Assembly (NCBI RefSeq): GCF_918797505.1
Contig: NC_092800.1
Coordinates: 33,098,263 to 33,162,262 of the forward strand
Direction of reading: 5' to 3'
DNA: 64,000 nucleotides
Source of the DNA: Bemisia tabaci
Lineage: Eukaryota; Arthropoda; Insecta; Hemiptera; Aleyrodidae
The notes under the pieces are model-generated. The model searched no databases. It saw only the letters and a list, made by a program, of their open reading frames with translations, and had not been told where the DNA came from. This document shows, piece by piece, positions 22,011 through 33,531 of this stretch (within the stretch, counting starts at the first letter, position 1; every line of letters starts with the position of its first letter). The translations under genes were made by a program, and so were the position numbers.

Positions 22011-23925
22011 TGTAAAAGTTCACATTTAAATTTTTCCGTAATATGTTAGCACTCACGGTGGCGAAATCGTAATCTGGAAAGTATCTGCTTGCGTACATTA
22101 TGAATTTTCAAAGTTTAGTCGGTTTTTTTTTTGTTTTTTTTTTATTGTTTTCATCCATTGACTTGAATCGATTTACTCTAATGAACTAGCCGGTTTAATC
22201 ATTGGTAGAGAGTACTATATATGTTATTTTAGAGACATTTAAACTATAATTATGTTAAGGTTTATCAAATGCAGTCATTAAAATGTAAGACTGGAGGGAG
22301 AACTAATGCTGACTGAAGACAACTAGAGAAATTTTTAGTTTTTTCTTGAGTCTTCTATTTTATTTTTTGAAAATAAAAGGGCATAACATCTTGAAATACC
22401 ACATTAAAAACCCTATATTTTTTTTTAAAAATGTGGGTCTTCCTCAAGGGTGCCTCTTAAGCTTTCCTTCAAACCCTTCCGCTAGAGGCGCCTTTAGATC
22501 AATCTCGAGCCAGGTAAAAACAAATTTCATAAATTTGGATTATTTTGGGAGTTTTTGCATTGTCCTCACCGAAACGATGAAAGTCGTAGAAAAAAAGAGC
22601 TTTCCAAAAACAGGAGTTATTATTTAGACTTCTTACGTTTCAACATTGATTCATTTAAATTAAGCGAAGAATCTCCCCTTTTTCATATACATTACACATT
22701 TTTCTCTGTATATTTTCAGTTTTCGTTCATTACAGAGTAGATTTCATTCCGGATCAAGTCATCAAATGCCGTTTGACAGCCTTACACACCCATAGATATG
22801 AGACAAAAATCTGGAGTGTATTTTGCTGCGAAATTCCATCCCATTTTTAAACAGCGTATGCCATTAAATAAGTCTTTGCGTGGATGTTTAAAAAAAAATT
22901 ATAATTACGTCTCATGCTCATATAAACGTCAAGGCACATTTCCTCTTCAGAGAAATAACAGTTAATGAAGTTATTCTTATATTATTTTGATCACCAAGTG
23001 ACCAAGTGTAGAGACTTGAATGGAAAATTACAATGAGAATAAATTGTCAACTGGAGCTCAACTCACGGTTTACTGTGTGAAACTCAAAAGAAGATAAAAT
23101 CGAAGAAAAAAACCAGAATACCAATCAATTTCAGATCATTTTATCTTAAAGTCTCTAAAAACTCTAAAATAAGCGGAAAGAAGCTGTGTACTAAAACGCA
23201 AAACATAGCATTTAATGAGTCAAATCAAAAATCAATAGGCATTATGGCTTCAATTACGGGTTTTCAAGATAGATTTTTAGGAAATGGCCAGTATTTGCTT
23301 CCACGCTGGTTTTCGTCAGTCAGCCGTACTATGCGGTAGACACTTAAATATAATTTAACACTGGCAATTAAGGAACTTATATATTATCCAATGACATTGC
23401 GTGTAGAAAATATTGGCAGTACTTGCGTATTTGAGTTTTTCATTCAACAAATCGTAAATTTTCCACCCAACCTGCAACAAAAGAAATCAAAAGATTGATT
23501 AGATAATCATACCTGCACACTTGGAAATTAAATTTGCTAAAAAAGCAACTTTTTCCGTACACACCTCATTTTTTAGTCAAGATTTCTATTATGCTCGTGA
23601 TGTAACATAATTTTATAAAACCTCGTAATTTTTTTTTTTTTTTTCATAAATAATTAAAAACGTATACCTATGACGTTAAAACTGTATGTGTCTTTTCATG
23701 ACTTATACATTTTTTGAAACGCATTACCATCACTATAACTTAGCTCCTTCATTTTCAACTCGTCGTTTTTTAAATATTTTAGTTTTATCCTCGTTTTAGA
23801 GAAACATCTTTAGAACATTTTATTGTTCTCAGAGATATTTTAAGAACACCCTACGAGCGTCACCCTGCAATTAAATACATGTTATTTCCTTCCTCTTCAT
23901 ATTCTCTTTATATCAACAATGCCCA
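22011..23925. other. AT-rich non-coding stretch
   Basis: Nothing supportable: several T- or A-runs, no inverted-repeat element with a second copy, and no convincing exon. Confidence 0.35.
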
Positions 23926-23927
23926 AT

Positions 23928-24090
23928 TAGACTGCATTTTGCAATTTGGAACTATAAATTCTGGCTCTTCCAGAAAAACACTTATGTGCATGTACACTTA
24001 CGTGCACTTATGGGAAACTAATGGCACATACGTTGTTTTTAAACCCGGGCTAGAATTTGTAGTTCCAAATTGCAATATGTCGTCCAATAA
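23928..24090. mobile_element. Family J inverted-repeat element, copy J1
   Basis: The ends pair as GACTGCATTTTGCAATTTGG AACTA and TAGTTCCAAATTGCAATATG TCGTCC. Related copies are at 48574-48722 and, partial, 36550-36645. The interior has a duplicated ACTTATGTGCATGT/ACTTACGTGCACTT. MITE-sized and non-coding. Confidence 0.7.
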
Positions 24091-24124
24091 ACGATCTGAA
24101 AGACTTGAGTCTAGCATGCAAGGG

Positions 24125-24500
24125 TTAAGTTGACGAGTTCGGAGCTAGGACTTCCAAGTTCCAACCTCCTGTGCGACCCCCGTGACCGACCCCCTGCTTG
24201 CGGACGCGGCGCTGCTGCTGCCGGCTCCCGTAACCCCCCTGCCCCCCATCCCCATTCGATATGACACTAACGAGTAATCCGCGGCCTTGCGTCAAAGCGA
24301 GCTACGTCCTCTCGTTGTCAAAAATAGGAGATGGGCTCGTAGCGCGGGGTCCGCATTTTTTGTCCACGTGAAAAATGAACGCACGACCAAGTGTGACTCT
24401 GATCCAAAATAAAAATAAGAAAAAAAGAAGAAGAGGAAGAGAGCCGGACACGTGGCGGAGGAGAGCGTACGCGAGAAAATAAAAATATCGGGTGGAGAAG
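24125..24500. other. GC-rich island
   Basis: Single-copy, with GCGGCGCTGCTGCTGCCGGC near 24206 and C-runs. Overlapping minus frames at 24292-24577 have no recognisable domain. Confidence 0.3.
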
Positions 24501-24712
24501 CTTCGAAAAATGCACCCACTGCGATCAGTATCGTCTAATTTTAGAAGGTTTCCTTTGGGGGTTTGTAGGATGTACAAGTAGGTCTGGAATATAAACGTTT
24601 TAGATTAAAGGAAAATTTTTTCGATTGGATGCAATTTTTTTCCGCATTGTTAAGAAATTGTTTTTTTAAATAGGGGAGAAAATGATCCATTGTTACACCT
24701 CTTGTAACCGCA

Positions 24713-24939
24713 CACTGAAAAAAAACACATCGGATCTAGAGTCCATACTCTTGAAAACATTGACAAGAAAAAATACTCTTGATTCAATCAGATTTTTCTT
24801 AAATCAAAAGGAAATCCGCTCAAATTAAGAAGCTTGGTTCTTGATTTAAGCAAAAATCCGATTGAATCAAGAGTATTTTTGCTTGTCGATGTTTCTAAGA
24901 GTCTGGACTCTAGATCCAATGTGTTTTTTATTTCCAGTG
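24713..24939 (+). mobile_element. Family A MITE, copy A3
   Basis: 227 bp, ends CACTGAAAAAAAACACATCG and TTTATTTCCAGTG, plus-sense core. Flanks CA and TA differ by one base, so the 2-bp duplication is presumably mutated. Confidence 0.9.
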
Positions 24940-25273
24940 TAGGTCATCCCATCATCACCATGAAAAGTGGAGAATCCGCACTATTACGTGAAATTTTTGT
25001 AAAATTTCTTATTTGTCCTCTTTTTTGTTATATGATTTATTTACTGTCAGCAAAATCAATTACAGATACATATGATACCCTTGTACTTTTTCATAATAAA
25101 ATTCTCAAACCCAATGAGTTATTTTTCCTCTAAAGAAGGAGAATATAGTTTTATCGATAATCGTGCCTTAAAAAGTAGTTAAGTTCAACTCGTCAATCAA
25201 TCATAACATGGTTTTTAGACTGAGTCCTGTAGAAAATTAACTTGCAACTTATTAATAAATTTAGCTAAACAAT
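24940..25273. other. AT-rich non-coding stretch
   Basis: Nothing recognised between copies A3 and N3. Confidence 0.35.
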
Positions 25274-25516
25274 ATCGATGGTCAAAGCGCGGAACCACGT
25301 CTCTTTATTGCGGTATTTCAAAATTTCTGCACCAACTTAATTTTTTCGAAGAGCAACGAGCCAACTCTTTGGCTTGGAATCTGTACAGAATATTTTCCTA
25401 GCAGAGAGGCTAAATTAAGGTTTTACAAGAAAGTTTTAAGGAAAATGCATAGTATAACAAGATTTCTGCAACATCACAAACGGAGATACGTGGCTTCACA
25501 CTTTCGCCATGGATAT
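25274..25516. mobile_element. Family N inverted-repeat element, copy N3
   Basis: Left ATCGATGGTCAAAGCGCGGA then ACCACGTCTCTT; right GGAGATACGTGGCTTCACAC then TTTCGCCATGGAT. Imperfect inverted ends as in N1, N2 and N4. Confidence 0.65.
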
Positions 25517-26039
25517 ATGGATCGCATTTCGCAAAAAGGAACCAGTGCGATTATAGAGATTTCGAATTTGTGCAACTTCTTCTGTACTTTTAAAAATCCT
25601 TAACATAGCTATTATTGTATTGAAATTTACACAATTATTTTCCTTTATAATTAACAATTTTTTTTGGAAGGAGGCAAAAACTATTTGCTATTTTTGGAGA
25701 TTTTTCAGATCATTACTCTGCAGCAACAATTTTACAGCACTGCAATCGCGCTGATTACTTTTTGCTAGATGCGATCCATATACTTTACTAAGTAAGTTTC
25801 AATCGAAAGACAACGTCACTATCCGACCCCAAGATCGAAAAATTTTACAGTCCGCGTTTACTCTAAATCATAGGTGCCAGATGGTGCTGAAAAATCAGAG
25901 CTCCTCCAAATTTAACCCGTGTAAACTATACACATTTTCCGCACAGCCTGGCAATCTGCTCAAAACGGACGTATAAAGATGCTCTCACTGGTACATAGAA
26001 GTCATCTCAACCCAAGATGAAGAGAATACAGAGAAACCA
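25517..26039. other. AT-rich non-coding stretch
   Basis: No feature recognised. Confidence 0.35.
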
Positions 26040-26480
26040 AAAATCCACACATTTCCCGGAGTGCGCCGATCCTCACGGCCTCGACTTCACAGCTAACTGA
26101 TCGATCCCAACCCTTTCACTTGTTTGCATACGGTGGTGTCATTGTTTGCACACAACACTCCGAGTCCCGTTACCCCTGGGTGATTCCGCTTCTTTTCACA
26201 ATAGTCACGTCTGCGAATTTTTGGTGCTCCTGCCGGCCGAGGAGGTTGCCCATTCGACCCACCGAGCCCATCTATTCCGAAAGAAATTCTAGGGGAAATC
26301 CCGCGATTTGGCAACTCTTTTCGCGTATGAATTTTCTTTCCCTCGATGATTCTTTGTTGCAAAACCGCGTCTGCCCTCGCGGTTCCCGACCTGTTTTGGA
26401 CGGTCTCCTTTTCACCCTTAACCACCCTTAACGGGTCTTCCAGTGGGCGCAATATCCTTCTCGGAAGTTTGACCTGAATC
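26040..26480. promoter_or_regulatory. Candidate cis-regulatory island
   Basis: Single-copy, balanced to GC-rich, with a POU-like GTTTGCATAC at 26122 and ATTGTTTGCACAC at 26141. Frames on both strands over 100 codons lack motifs, and one is extended artificially by element C1. Function is not demonstrable from the sequence. Confidence 0.25.
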
Positions 26481-26547
26481 AGTAGTTCAAACGAAAAAAT
26501 ACATTCTATATCATAAGCGTTGCCAATTATACGTCGTTTCCCTCCTA

Positions 26548-26915
26548 CACTGAAAAAAAAATTCTCGGCACTTTTACTAAGGTCCGTTGGTACCTTTACC
26601 ATCTCACTTTTTTCACCAATTATTGGTAATTTTACCAAGACAGACCGGTAAGCTTACCTAAAAACCGGTATTTTTACTGTTTTTTTCAGGTAAGAATACC
26701 ACTTTTATTGGTAATCAATTCCCGGTAACTTTGCCATTTTATCTCGGTAATTCTACCGCAGTCGATAAAAAATATTGGCGTTTTTACCGGGGTCCAGTAA
26801 AATTATCGAGAAAGTTAATAATTTTACCAAGAAAAAACTGGGATCAAATAGAACCCTGAATTCTCAGTAATTTTACCCTTTTTTTAGTAAGTAAACCGAG
26901 ATTTTTTTTTCAGTG
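26548..26915 (+). mobile_element. Family C element, copy C1 (flanks TA/TA)
   Basis: 368 bp, ends CACTGAAAAAAAAATTCTCG and GATTTTTTTTTCAGTG. The interior is dominated by GGTAA/TTACC words spaced through the whole element. Both flanks read TA. The second copy at 54316-54729 is inverted. Terminal similarity to families A and B suggests a shared mobilising enzyme. Confidence 0.85.
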
Positions 26916-27114
26916 TAGGCCAAGACTCAATTTTTTGTATTTTGATTTTTCTTTGTAAGTTTATTGGTTTATAGTTCGTCAGAAACCTAGGTACAGCCAT
27001 CAACGGATTGGTACACCCATGCTCCAGGCTCATCAAATTTTCAGGGATTGAGGCCGAGTACAACCTTTTTCAGCGGATCCAGTCGTCAGTTCGGTCTCCT
27101 TGTGTTCTGTCGGC

Positions 27115-27360
27115 CTCCCGTGATGTAGGTGGTTGTTAGCGCTTGCTCTAATAGGGAGGTCCCGGGTTCGACTTTGGCCAGGCGACCCGAGTTTGATGGT
27201 TTCAAACAACGGTTATCTGGATCTCCATATTTCGACATGTCCTTACTTTCCCCACGTAAGTACCCTCTCTTAAGCTGTGAGGAAGGCCTGCCATTGGTTA
27301 ACCAATCAAAGAGCGGCAAAGACGTGGCAGTCCTCTTCATATGAAGGTATCCTAGCCGAG
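27115..27360 (+). mobile_element. tRNA-derived SINE
   Basis: The head has a pol III A-box-like TAGGTGGTTGTTAGCGC at 27125 and a B box GGTTCGAC at 27165 preceded by GGGAGGTCCCG, the spacing and wording typical of a tRNA-related SINE head. The body continues with CCCGAGTTTGATGGTTTCAA. The right end is uncertain. Not a functional tRNA: the acceptor stem and 3' side of the T arm do not pair well. Confidence 0.6.
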
Positions 27361-28014
27361 AGCTAAGACTATGGGATATTTTGTCCCCTCGGGCAGGTTC
27401 CTGGATGGCGCGTCTAGACCGGGCAATATATGCGTGTTCTTGCGTCTAGACGGAAGCGACTTTGAGGCTCAGCCTTCAAAGATCGGCGATGAATTTCGAA
27501 TGGACTCGCGACACGGCGATAAATCCTAGATCCAGACGGCGGACTCACAAGAACGTCATAACTGAATTTGAGACCGTTAGCCAGTGCGCACTCGCTGCAA
27601 GGTCACCAGGTAGTGCAATTAAACTTGGATATTCTACATGGGTTGGATGGGGAAATTGCTGATTTTTCAGCACAATCTGGCAAGAATACACTGGTACGCC
27701 GCGACCGGACCGGACGGAGCAATGGTGATCGATCGGAGATCCGCCGGGCGGAATGGAGTGGAGCAGAGCAAATAAGCCATCGGGAAATATCGTCGTTGGG
27801 TTGACAAAAGGACGTAACTAACTGTTTGAGATGAGCCCGGGGAAGCATTGGGTTATATGGAAGATAGGGTTCATTGCGAAGTCTAGTTGGGCTCTTCTGT
27901 CGGGAGGGCGACGATATGTTGGCGCGCGGGCCCGCGGATCACCGCCGCCTCAGCCGCGACATCAGGGCCGCAACTTCCAGACGCCGAAAGTTGTCACATC
28001 GATCGGAAAAAGTT
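27361..28014. other. Mixed-composition non-coding stretch
   Basis: Moderately GC-rich with several 60-120-codon frames on both strands and no recognised motif. Possibly the SINE tail or single-copy regulatory sequence. Confidence 0.3.
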
Positions 28015-28245
28015 CACTGAAAAAAAAACTGGCTGTGGAAGCCGAACTTACGGGCTTTATAGACATACCGTTTGCGTTCCGGGCTCAGAGGCCGAAAGTT
28101 CCGGGCGTGGCACCCGGAGCGATCGAATCTACGGCTCCAGCACCCGGAGCAATCGAAGCTAATAACTCTCAAGCACCCGGAAATTTCGGCCTCTGAGCCC
28201 GGTATGGATGGTATGTCTATATAGCCCGTAACTTTGTTTTCAGTG
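28015..28245 (+). mobile_element. Family B MITE, copy B1 (flanks TT/TT)
   Basis: 231 bp, ends CACTGAAAAAAAAACTGGCT and AACTTTGTTTTCAGTG. Imperfect inverted arms contain CTTACGGGCTTTATAGACAT against ATGTCTATATAGCCCGTAAC. The GC-rich centre has repeated GCACCCGGAGCRATCGAA words. Both flanks are TT. Related copies: 30210-30412, 52655-52877 and 60371-60806. Confidence 0.85.
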
Positions 28246-28461
28246 TTGGCACAACAGGTGAATCCACTTGTCTTCTACGGGCGGAAGTCCAGAAAACCAA
28301 CGTTTTCAAGATAAACAAAAGTTTCTTAAAAGTCCCTGGAGAGTAATGACCCTGAAAGCCAGTCCTTCAGGGTCAAATCAAGGAAGGAGCGATTCCCTAT
28401 ATGTGAGGGAGAAAATTGTAAAAAGAAAATCAAGAATCATCCATAAAATCATCTATCTGTA

Positions 28462-28500
28462 TTAGAGTGCCTATAAATGGGGGAGATTACGGAGAGTTCG
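28462..28500 (+). mobile_element. Possible end fragment of family U
   Basis: TTAGAGTGCCTATAAATGGG resembles the terminal inverted repeat of the complete element at 36111-36497; no matching second end is nearby. Confidence 0.35.
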
Positions 28501-28515
28501 ACGTTTGTTTCTTTT

Positions 28516-28795
28516 GCAGCGGGGCGATTATTGAAACTGATGGACAAAGCGACAGACAAAGAAGACGTAGGGAGTATGGAGCGATCTTATAGGTTGACAT
28601 GGTTGGTTCTTATAGACTAAAGAAGAAAATGGTGGACTAACTGTCGGGTCTTTAGTGGGTTACCGTTAGTTAGTCCATTACCTACCTCCTATGTCCATTG
28701 CCACCACCTTCTTCCACCAATAGGATCTCTCCAAATCCCTTTTGCCATATTTGTCTATAGCTTTGTATATCAGTTTCAATAATCGGACCGCAGCT
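28516..28795. mobile_element. Family G MITE, copy G1
   Basis: Inverted ends GCGATTATTGAAACTGATGG and CAGTTTCAATAATCGGACCG, followed inward by GACAAAG / CTTTGT. A middle part with TCTTATAGACTAAAG and CTAACTG is shared with 38101-38365 and 59580-59870. About 280 bp, non-coding. Confidence 0.8.
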
Positions 28796-28878
28796 CAAAT
28801 AAGCACACCCCATCTTCCCCATCAGTCTCAATAGTTCCTTTTAGCATTGATAGTCCAAATGTAGTCCATTTTTGAACA

Positions 28879-29066
28879 GGGTGGTGAAATGGTACTGGGT
28901 CCACACCCTTTCGCGGGGAAAAGAAAAGTCAAAAAGCTCCATAAATTTTCAATCAGAGTCGAACATTTTTGAGCTTTAATGAGTACCAGAACAAGACATA
29001 GGGGAGGGCAAGTGTACTCTTGTACTGGTACTCATTAAAGTTCAAACATTTTTGGCTTTAATTGAA
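28879..29066 (+). mobile_element. Family K element, copy K2
   Basis: GGTGGTGAAATGGTACTGGG then TCCACACCCTTTCGCGGGGA begins the copy. The right part repeats GTACTGGTACTCATTAAAGT in the opposite sense, giving partial palindromy. Confidence 0.7.
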
Positions 29067-29139
29067 ATTTTTTTCGGGTAATTTGTCAGTGTTTTTTCTC
29101 GTTTGTGAACACGTAAACATAGATTTCAACAGGGCAAAC

Positions 29140-29597
29140 TTGTTCCATTTTGCCTCTGCACCACGGTGCGAGCGTTTACTCACTCGAGCTTTCAGGTACA
29201 ATGACACGATGGAATGGGAAAACTCCGCCGCACTTTGGAGATCGCGGAGGAAGATCGGTGCGCGATCGGATCCAAACGTGGCAGCTGCTCGCCGGATCCA
29301 TATTGGTATGGATCGGCGGGAGCCAATAAGGCAATGATCGCCGCGTCCATAATTGGCCATTTCTGCGGAAAGCGGAAATCAAGCGCGGTGCGCACTGTCT
29401 GGCTCTGGACTCGGACTCGAAGCCGGGAGTCCGGGTCCACCGCGACCGACCCCACTCCCCGACCCCAGGGGACAATGTCCTTGCCTTGCGCCTCCGACCT
29501 CCGTTATGACTGACCACTCACCACCGCACCGGCCACCACCGGCCACCGCCACCACTCTCGCCGGCCCCGGGTGTCTATCCAGCAGACTCCAATGTCG
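29140..29597. other. GC-rich single-copy island
   Basis: CpG-rich, with GATCCATATTGGTATGGATC at 29296 (a 20-bp near-palindrome). Many overlapping frames on both strands, none recognisable. Possible promoter or regulatory module. Confidence 0.3.
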
Positions 29598-30143
29598 CTG
29601 AATCTGCCCCCTAATGGAGATGTTGCATGTGTGAGAGATTTGCAATTTGACTGTTGATTCTTATGGAAAAGTTCGCGAGAAACACGATGGTGCCTCTGGT
29701 TTTCTCTGAAATCAACCTCCAAGCTCCAAAAAAAGCTCTCAAAGTGAGGCCAAAATGGATGAGATATCCCACCCTACCCTGAGAGTCCACCTCTACATCA
29801 AGACAAACTCTCCATGCAAAGATAGGGAGCAAATACATTAGCAGGGTTGCCGTGTTTTCAGTTTTGGAGTCCCCAATAAAGTGACAGCCCTGTCAATGTA
29901 TTTGCTCCCTATCATTGCATGGAGAGTTTGTTTCGATGTAGAGATGGACTCTCAAGATAGCGTGGGATATCCCCTCCATTTTGGCCTCAACTTGAGAGCT
30001 TTTTTTGAGTTTGAAAGTTGATTTCAGAGAAAACCAGTGGCACCATCGTGTTTCTCACGAACTTTTACCTACGAATCAAAAGTCAAATCGCAAATTCCTC
30101 ACACATGCAACATCTCCATTCACCCCATGCGGATTCAGACCTC
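29598..30143. mobile_element. Foldback element P with 230-bp arms
   Basis: Arms 29598-29846 and about 29898-30143 are inverted copies: GGAGATGTTGCATGTGTGAG against CACACATGCAACATCTCC, CACGATGGTGCCTCTGGTTT against AACCAGTGGCACCATCGTG, and CTCCATGCAAAGATAGGGAG against CTCCCTATCATTGCATGGAG. The loop of about 50 bp contains AGGGTTGCC and GACAGCCCT. No ORF. An imperfect arm match of this length suggests an old foldback. Confidence 0.8.
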
Positions 30144-30209
30144 TCCTTAAAACGAATAATTTGGCGAGTGAAACTATATTTGTATGATGGTATTTACATG
30201 GTTTCAATA

Positions 30210-30412
30210 CACTGAAAAAAAAAAACTCTCGCCGTGGAAGCCGTACTTACGGGCCATACAGACAAACCGTCCACGTTCTGGGCTTAGTGGCCGAAAGTTC
30301 CGGGCGTAGCATCCGGAGCAGCCGAGACTACGGCTCCAGCAACCGGAACTTTCAGCTTCTGAGCCCGGAACGGACGATATGCCTACATACCCTGTGACTT
30401 TTTTTTTCAGTG
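30210..30412 (+). mobile_element. Family B MITE, copy B2
   Basis: 203 bp, ends CACTGAAAAAAAAAAACTCT and GACTTTTTTTTTCAGTG, with internal CTTACGGGCCATACAGACA and CCGGAACTTTCAGC. It lies between two related flanking segments (30143-30209 and 30445-30520, both with AAAACGAATA, GTGAGTGAAAC or GCGAGTGAAAC, and ATGATG). No matching dinucleotide flanks. Confidence 0.8.
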
Positions 30413-30625
30413 CGATGAATCTGCGCCCTAATTCTCACCATCCAGATTAGGATCCCTGCTAAAAACGAATATTTCGGTGAGTGAAACATTGTGTCATGAT
30501 GCTATAAACATAGTTTTAACACAGTAACAGCACGGTACGAACTTGGCCGAGCTGACCACCAGTGAAACGACAACTCCCGAGCATCTCCGAATAGACGAGG
30601 CAGGCGAGAATAGCGAGAGAGCCTT

Positions 30626-30690
30626 CGATTTTTGAAGATGCAACACGCACATCCGTGGAACATGAATAGTTGCATCAGGGCGCCGCACCC
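30626..30690 (+). repeat. Family O fragment
   Basis: AGATGCAACACGCACATCCG then TAGTTGCATCAGGGCGC, matching the pieces at 44545-45260. Confidence 0.5.
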
Positions 30691-30744
30691 AAGTGGGTGT
30701 AGTCTTCGTAGATTGGTATAGTAACCGAATGATTGGTCTTAGAG

Positions 30745-31220
30745 GAAGGGAAGTGGAAGAAGAGGTAGAAAAGAAATAGAGGGAAGGAGGAGAAGTAGAA
30801 GAAGAGGTAAAAAAGGAAGATAGAGGCGGAGAAGAAGTAGAAGAGGAGGTGAAAAAGAGAGATAGGGTAAGAGGAAAAGTGGAAGAAGAGGTAAAAAAGA
30901 ACGATAGGGTAGAAGAAGAGGTAAAAAAGAAAGATAGGGGCAGAGAAGAAGTAGAAGAGGAGGTGAAAAAGAGAGATAGGGTAAGAGGAAAAGTAGAGGA
31001 ACAGGTAAAAAAGAACGATAGGGTAGAAGAAGAGGTAGAAGAAGAGGTAAAAAAGAACGATAGGGGAGGAGGAAAAGTAGAAGAAGAGGTAAAAGAAGAG
31101 GTAAAACAGAAAGATATGGAAGGAAGAGAAGTAGATTAGGAGGTGAAAAAGAAAGAAAGAGGAGGCAGAAGTGTAAAAGGAGGACGAGGAAGAAGAAAGA
31201 GGAGACGAAGGAAAACAAGA
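30745..31220 (+). repeat. Polypurine minisatellite with higher-order period of about 116 bp
   Basis: Almost pure A/G on the plus strand: words GAAGAAGAGGTAAAAAAGAA and AGAGAGATAGGGTAAGAGG alternate. The composite starting G(C/G)(G/A)GAGAAGAAGTAG recurs at 30826 and 30942. Leu/Phe/Ser-rich minus frames of up to 199 codons and a Lys/Glu-rich plus frame are low-complexity artefacts. Such tracts can form triplex DNA. Confidence 0.85.
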
Positions 31221-31224
31221 GGAA

Positions 31225-31760
31225 GACGGAGTCCGGCGGAGCATCGTGCTCCGAGCACGAGAAATAACACACAATTCGCGAATTTCCAGCTAGATCCTGA
31301 CAAAGGGACCTCGCTGTAAATCAAGACAAACCTCACATCACCCTTCGAGGACGAAGACAAAGCGAGGCACCCGAGTATTGTCCGAGTAATTACGCGGAAA
31401 AGGCGAGGCGCGAAGGGCCCAACAGACCAGACCAGACTTCCCGCCGCTCGGGGGTGCGGGGGCGCGGGTCCCGGGGAAGGGATGGCGGGGCCCGGGATCG
31501 GGGCATTTTTCGCCGGGTCGTCATCGTCGATGATTGGTTTGACAGGGATTCGTGGATGCGCGCCCAGCACGGATGTCACCCAAGCAGAGGTGGTCCGGTC
31601 CCACGCATTGTTGCCGGATTGTGCTGAAAATTAGCATTTTCCCCCATTTAACACCATGTAATATATTCGCAGTATATCGTGCGACCTGGCAACTTTGGTC
31701 CCCTGGGGACGACGCGACGCGCCGCGGTTGGGATTCGGGTAACCGCTTGAAAAAATAGGC
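31225..31760. other. GC-rich island
   Basis: Single-copy, CpG-containing (GGGGGTGCGGGGGCGCGGGT near 31448), with overlapping motif-less frames. Possible regulatory or promoter segment. Confidence 0.3.
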
Positions 31761-31904
31761 GTTTGGTTAACGATGCAGAGCTGCCGGATTAGGCTTGAAA
31801 ATGGTTTTTTTTTCCGGTTTGAATTAATATTTTTGTTATGAACAGCGAGGGGGAGCGAGAAGAAGATGAGGCCCGAAAGTTGAAAAAAAAATTCTCTCAA
31901 GTTG

Positions 31905-32130
31905 CACTGGAAAAAAACACATTGGATCTAGAGTCCAGATTCTTAAAAACATCGACAAGAAAAAGTACTCTTAATTCAATCAGAATCTAGCTGAAATCAA
32001 AAACCAAGCCTCTTAATTTAAGCGGATATCATTTTTATTCAAGCAAAAATCCGATTGAATCAAGAGTATTTTTTCTTGTCAATGTTTTCAAGAGTCTGGA
32101 CCCTAGATACAATGTGTTTTTTTTCCAGTG
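31905..32130 (-). mobile_element. Family A MITE, copy A4
   Basis: 226 bp, ends CACTGGAAAAAAACACATTG and GTGTTTTTTTTCCAGTG; reverse-sense core. Flanks TG and CG differ by one base. Confidence 0.9.
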
Positions 32131-33531
32131 CGGCAATGGAACTTAAATCGGAATTCCTTGAGTTTTCGAAGAAGAAAAAAACATATGTTTCTATAATTTT
32201 TAAGAAATGCAGAGTTTCCAAGTTAATTTTGTAAATTTCAGGTCTAAAATGAAACTTTTAAGACAACTGAACACGAAGGTATCCTTGGTTTCTAATTTGA
32301 ACAGTAATTGGAGGAAATAATTATGACATAATCATGTAATCTGCTAAAATACATATGTTTTAATGGGAAATACCGCAAGGTAACGTCACAAGGGAACACA
32401 TTTTTTCACTTTTAAATATATTTTTCTACAATTTCCCATTGCAGAAAAGAAATATGAAGAATACCGTGAACTCCACTTGCTAAGCACTCTCAAATGAAGC
32501 AATTCGTTTTTTATGCCAACTATCCAATTCCTTTTTTAAAATGAAAAGAAGTCCTTCGGCTATTTTTTGGAAGATGGGCCTTATACTTATGCAAAGTTTC
32601 ATGCAAAAACACCTGACTGAGAGAAGAAACGAACTTGTTCCCAAACTTATCCTTACCAGGTTTTTTTCTTTTTTTATCAAAATTCCCTGACTTTTCAGGA
32701 TTTTCCAAGTTATCTCAAGTTAATTATATGTACTATCCTACATTGCGTTCAATTCATTTTCATATTCTTTGTAACTGGAGTCATGAATAGAAATAAGTTT
32801 GAACATGGGAAAATGTACTTCCTTGTGATTTCATGAAACTGAATTTGACATTTTGCTCGCACGCCGGTTACATCCTTTGCAAAGGGTTTTTGCGCAAGTT
32901 TCTAGGAAGACAACTTAAGCTAGCGTTGTCTGTGCGTGACTATTACCCGCCAGCCGTCGCATGATAAAAAATATAACAAAGCATGGGTAAAACATGTGTT
33001 CCATGTCAAGGTAGATTTTGGTAAGTTTTTTTCTCCAGAATTTTTATAGAGAAAAAAGATAAGCTTTTAACGGCACGGGTGATTGCGGCTCTGCCGTAAT
33101 TGAGTCGTCTCTCAGAAAAAGAAGTTCAAAGGTCCCTTTTAGCTGCTAGGAGGCTTAGCCCCGATGGGCACTCTACGCTTCAAAAAGTCCACTTCACAAC
33201 ACTCAAAAGCGAATACTATATTTGGATAATTTCAAGACATCATGCTGATTTAGATGTTTTTGCCTCCTGATATGCAAGAAATCAATCAAATCATTCGAGT
33301 TGATCTTTAGATGAGTAAAAATGAAAAAATAGAGAGAAACGAAGTGAGAATTTGGGGAGTTATTGAGTTTAATAGTAGCTTAGAGCAAAAAAGAGCTGTA
33401 ACTTACACTTTCAGAAAAATCGTCTCAAATCCACGTTTGAAATTAGTTTAAGCAAGATTTTCCATGCTTGAAAAAATTGAGCGATGATATCTAACACCAA
33501 ACGCAAGATGCAAAAATTTAAAAATTGCAAT
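32131..33531. other. AT-rich non-coding stretch
   Basis: No repeat family, RNA gene or exon could be supported. Confidence 0.35.

Noticed and set aside
26093..26638. 181-codon minus frame
   Set aside because: Its first part is element C1 and the remainder lacks motifs.
27115..27185. Functional tRNA gene
   Set aside because: A and B boxes are present, but the acceptor stem does not pair and the 3' part of the T arm is altered; a SINE head fits better.
30675..31274. 199- and 177-codon Leu/Phe/Ser-rich minus frames and a Lys/Glu-rich plus frame
   Set aside because: They are translations of the polypurine repeat; stop codons are absent because of composition, not selection.
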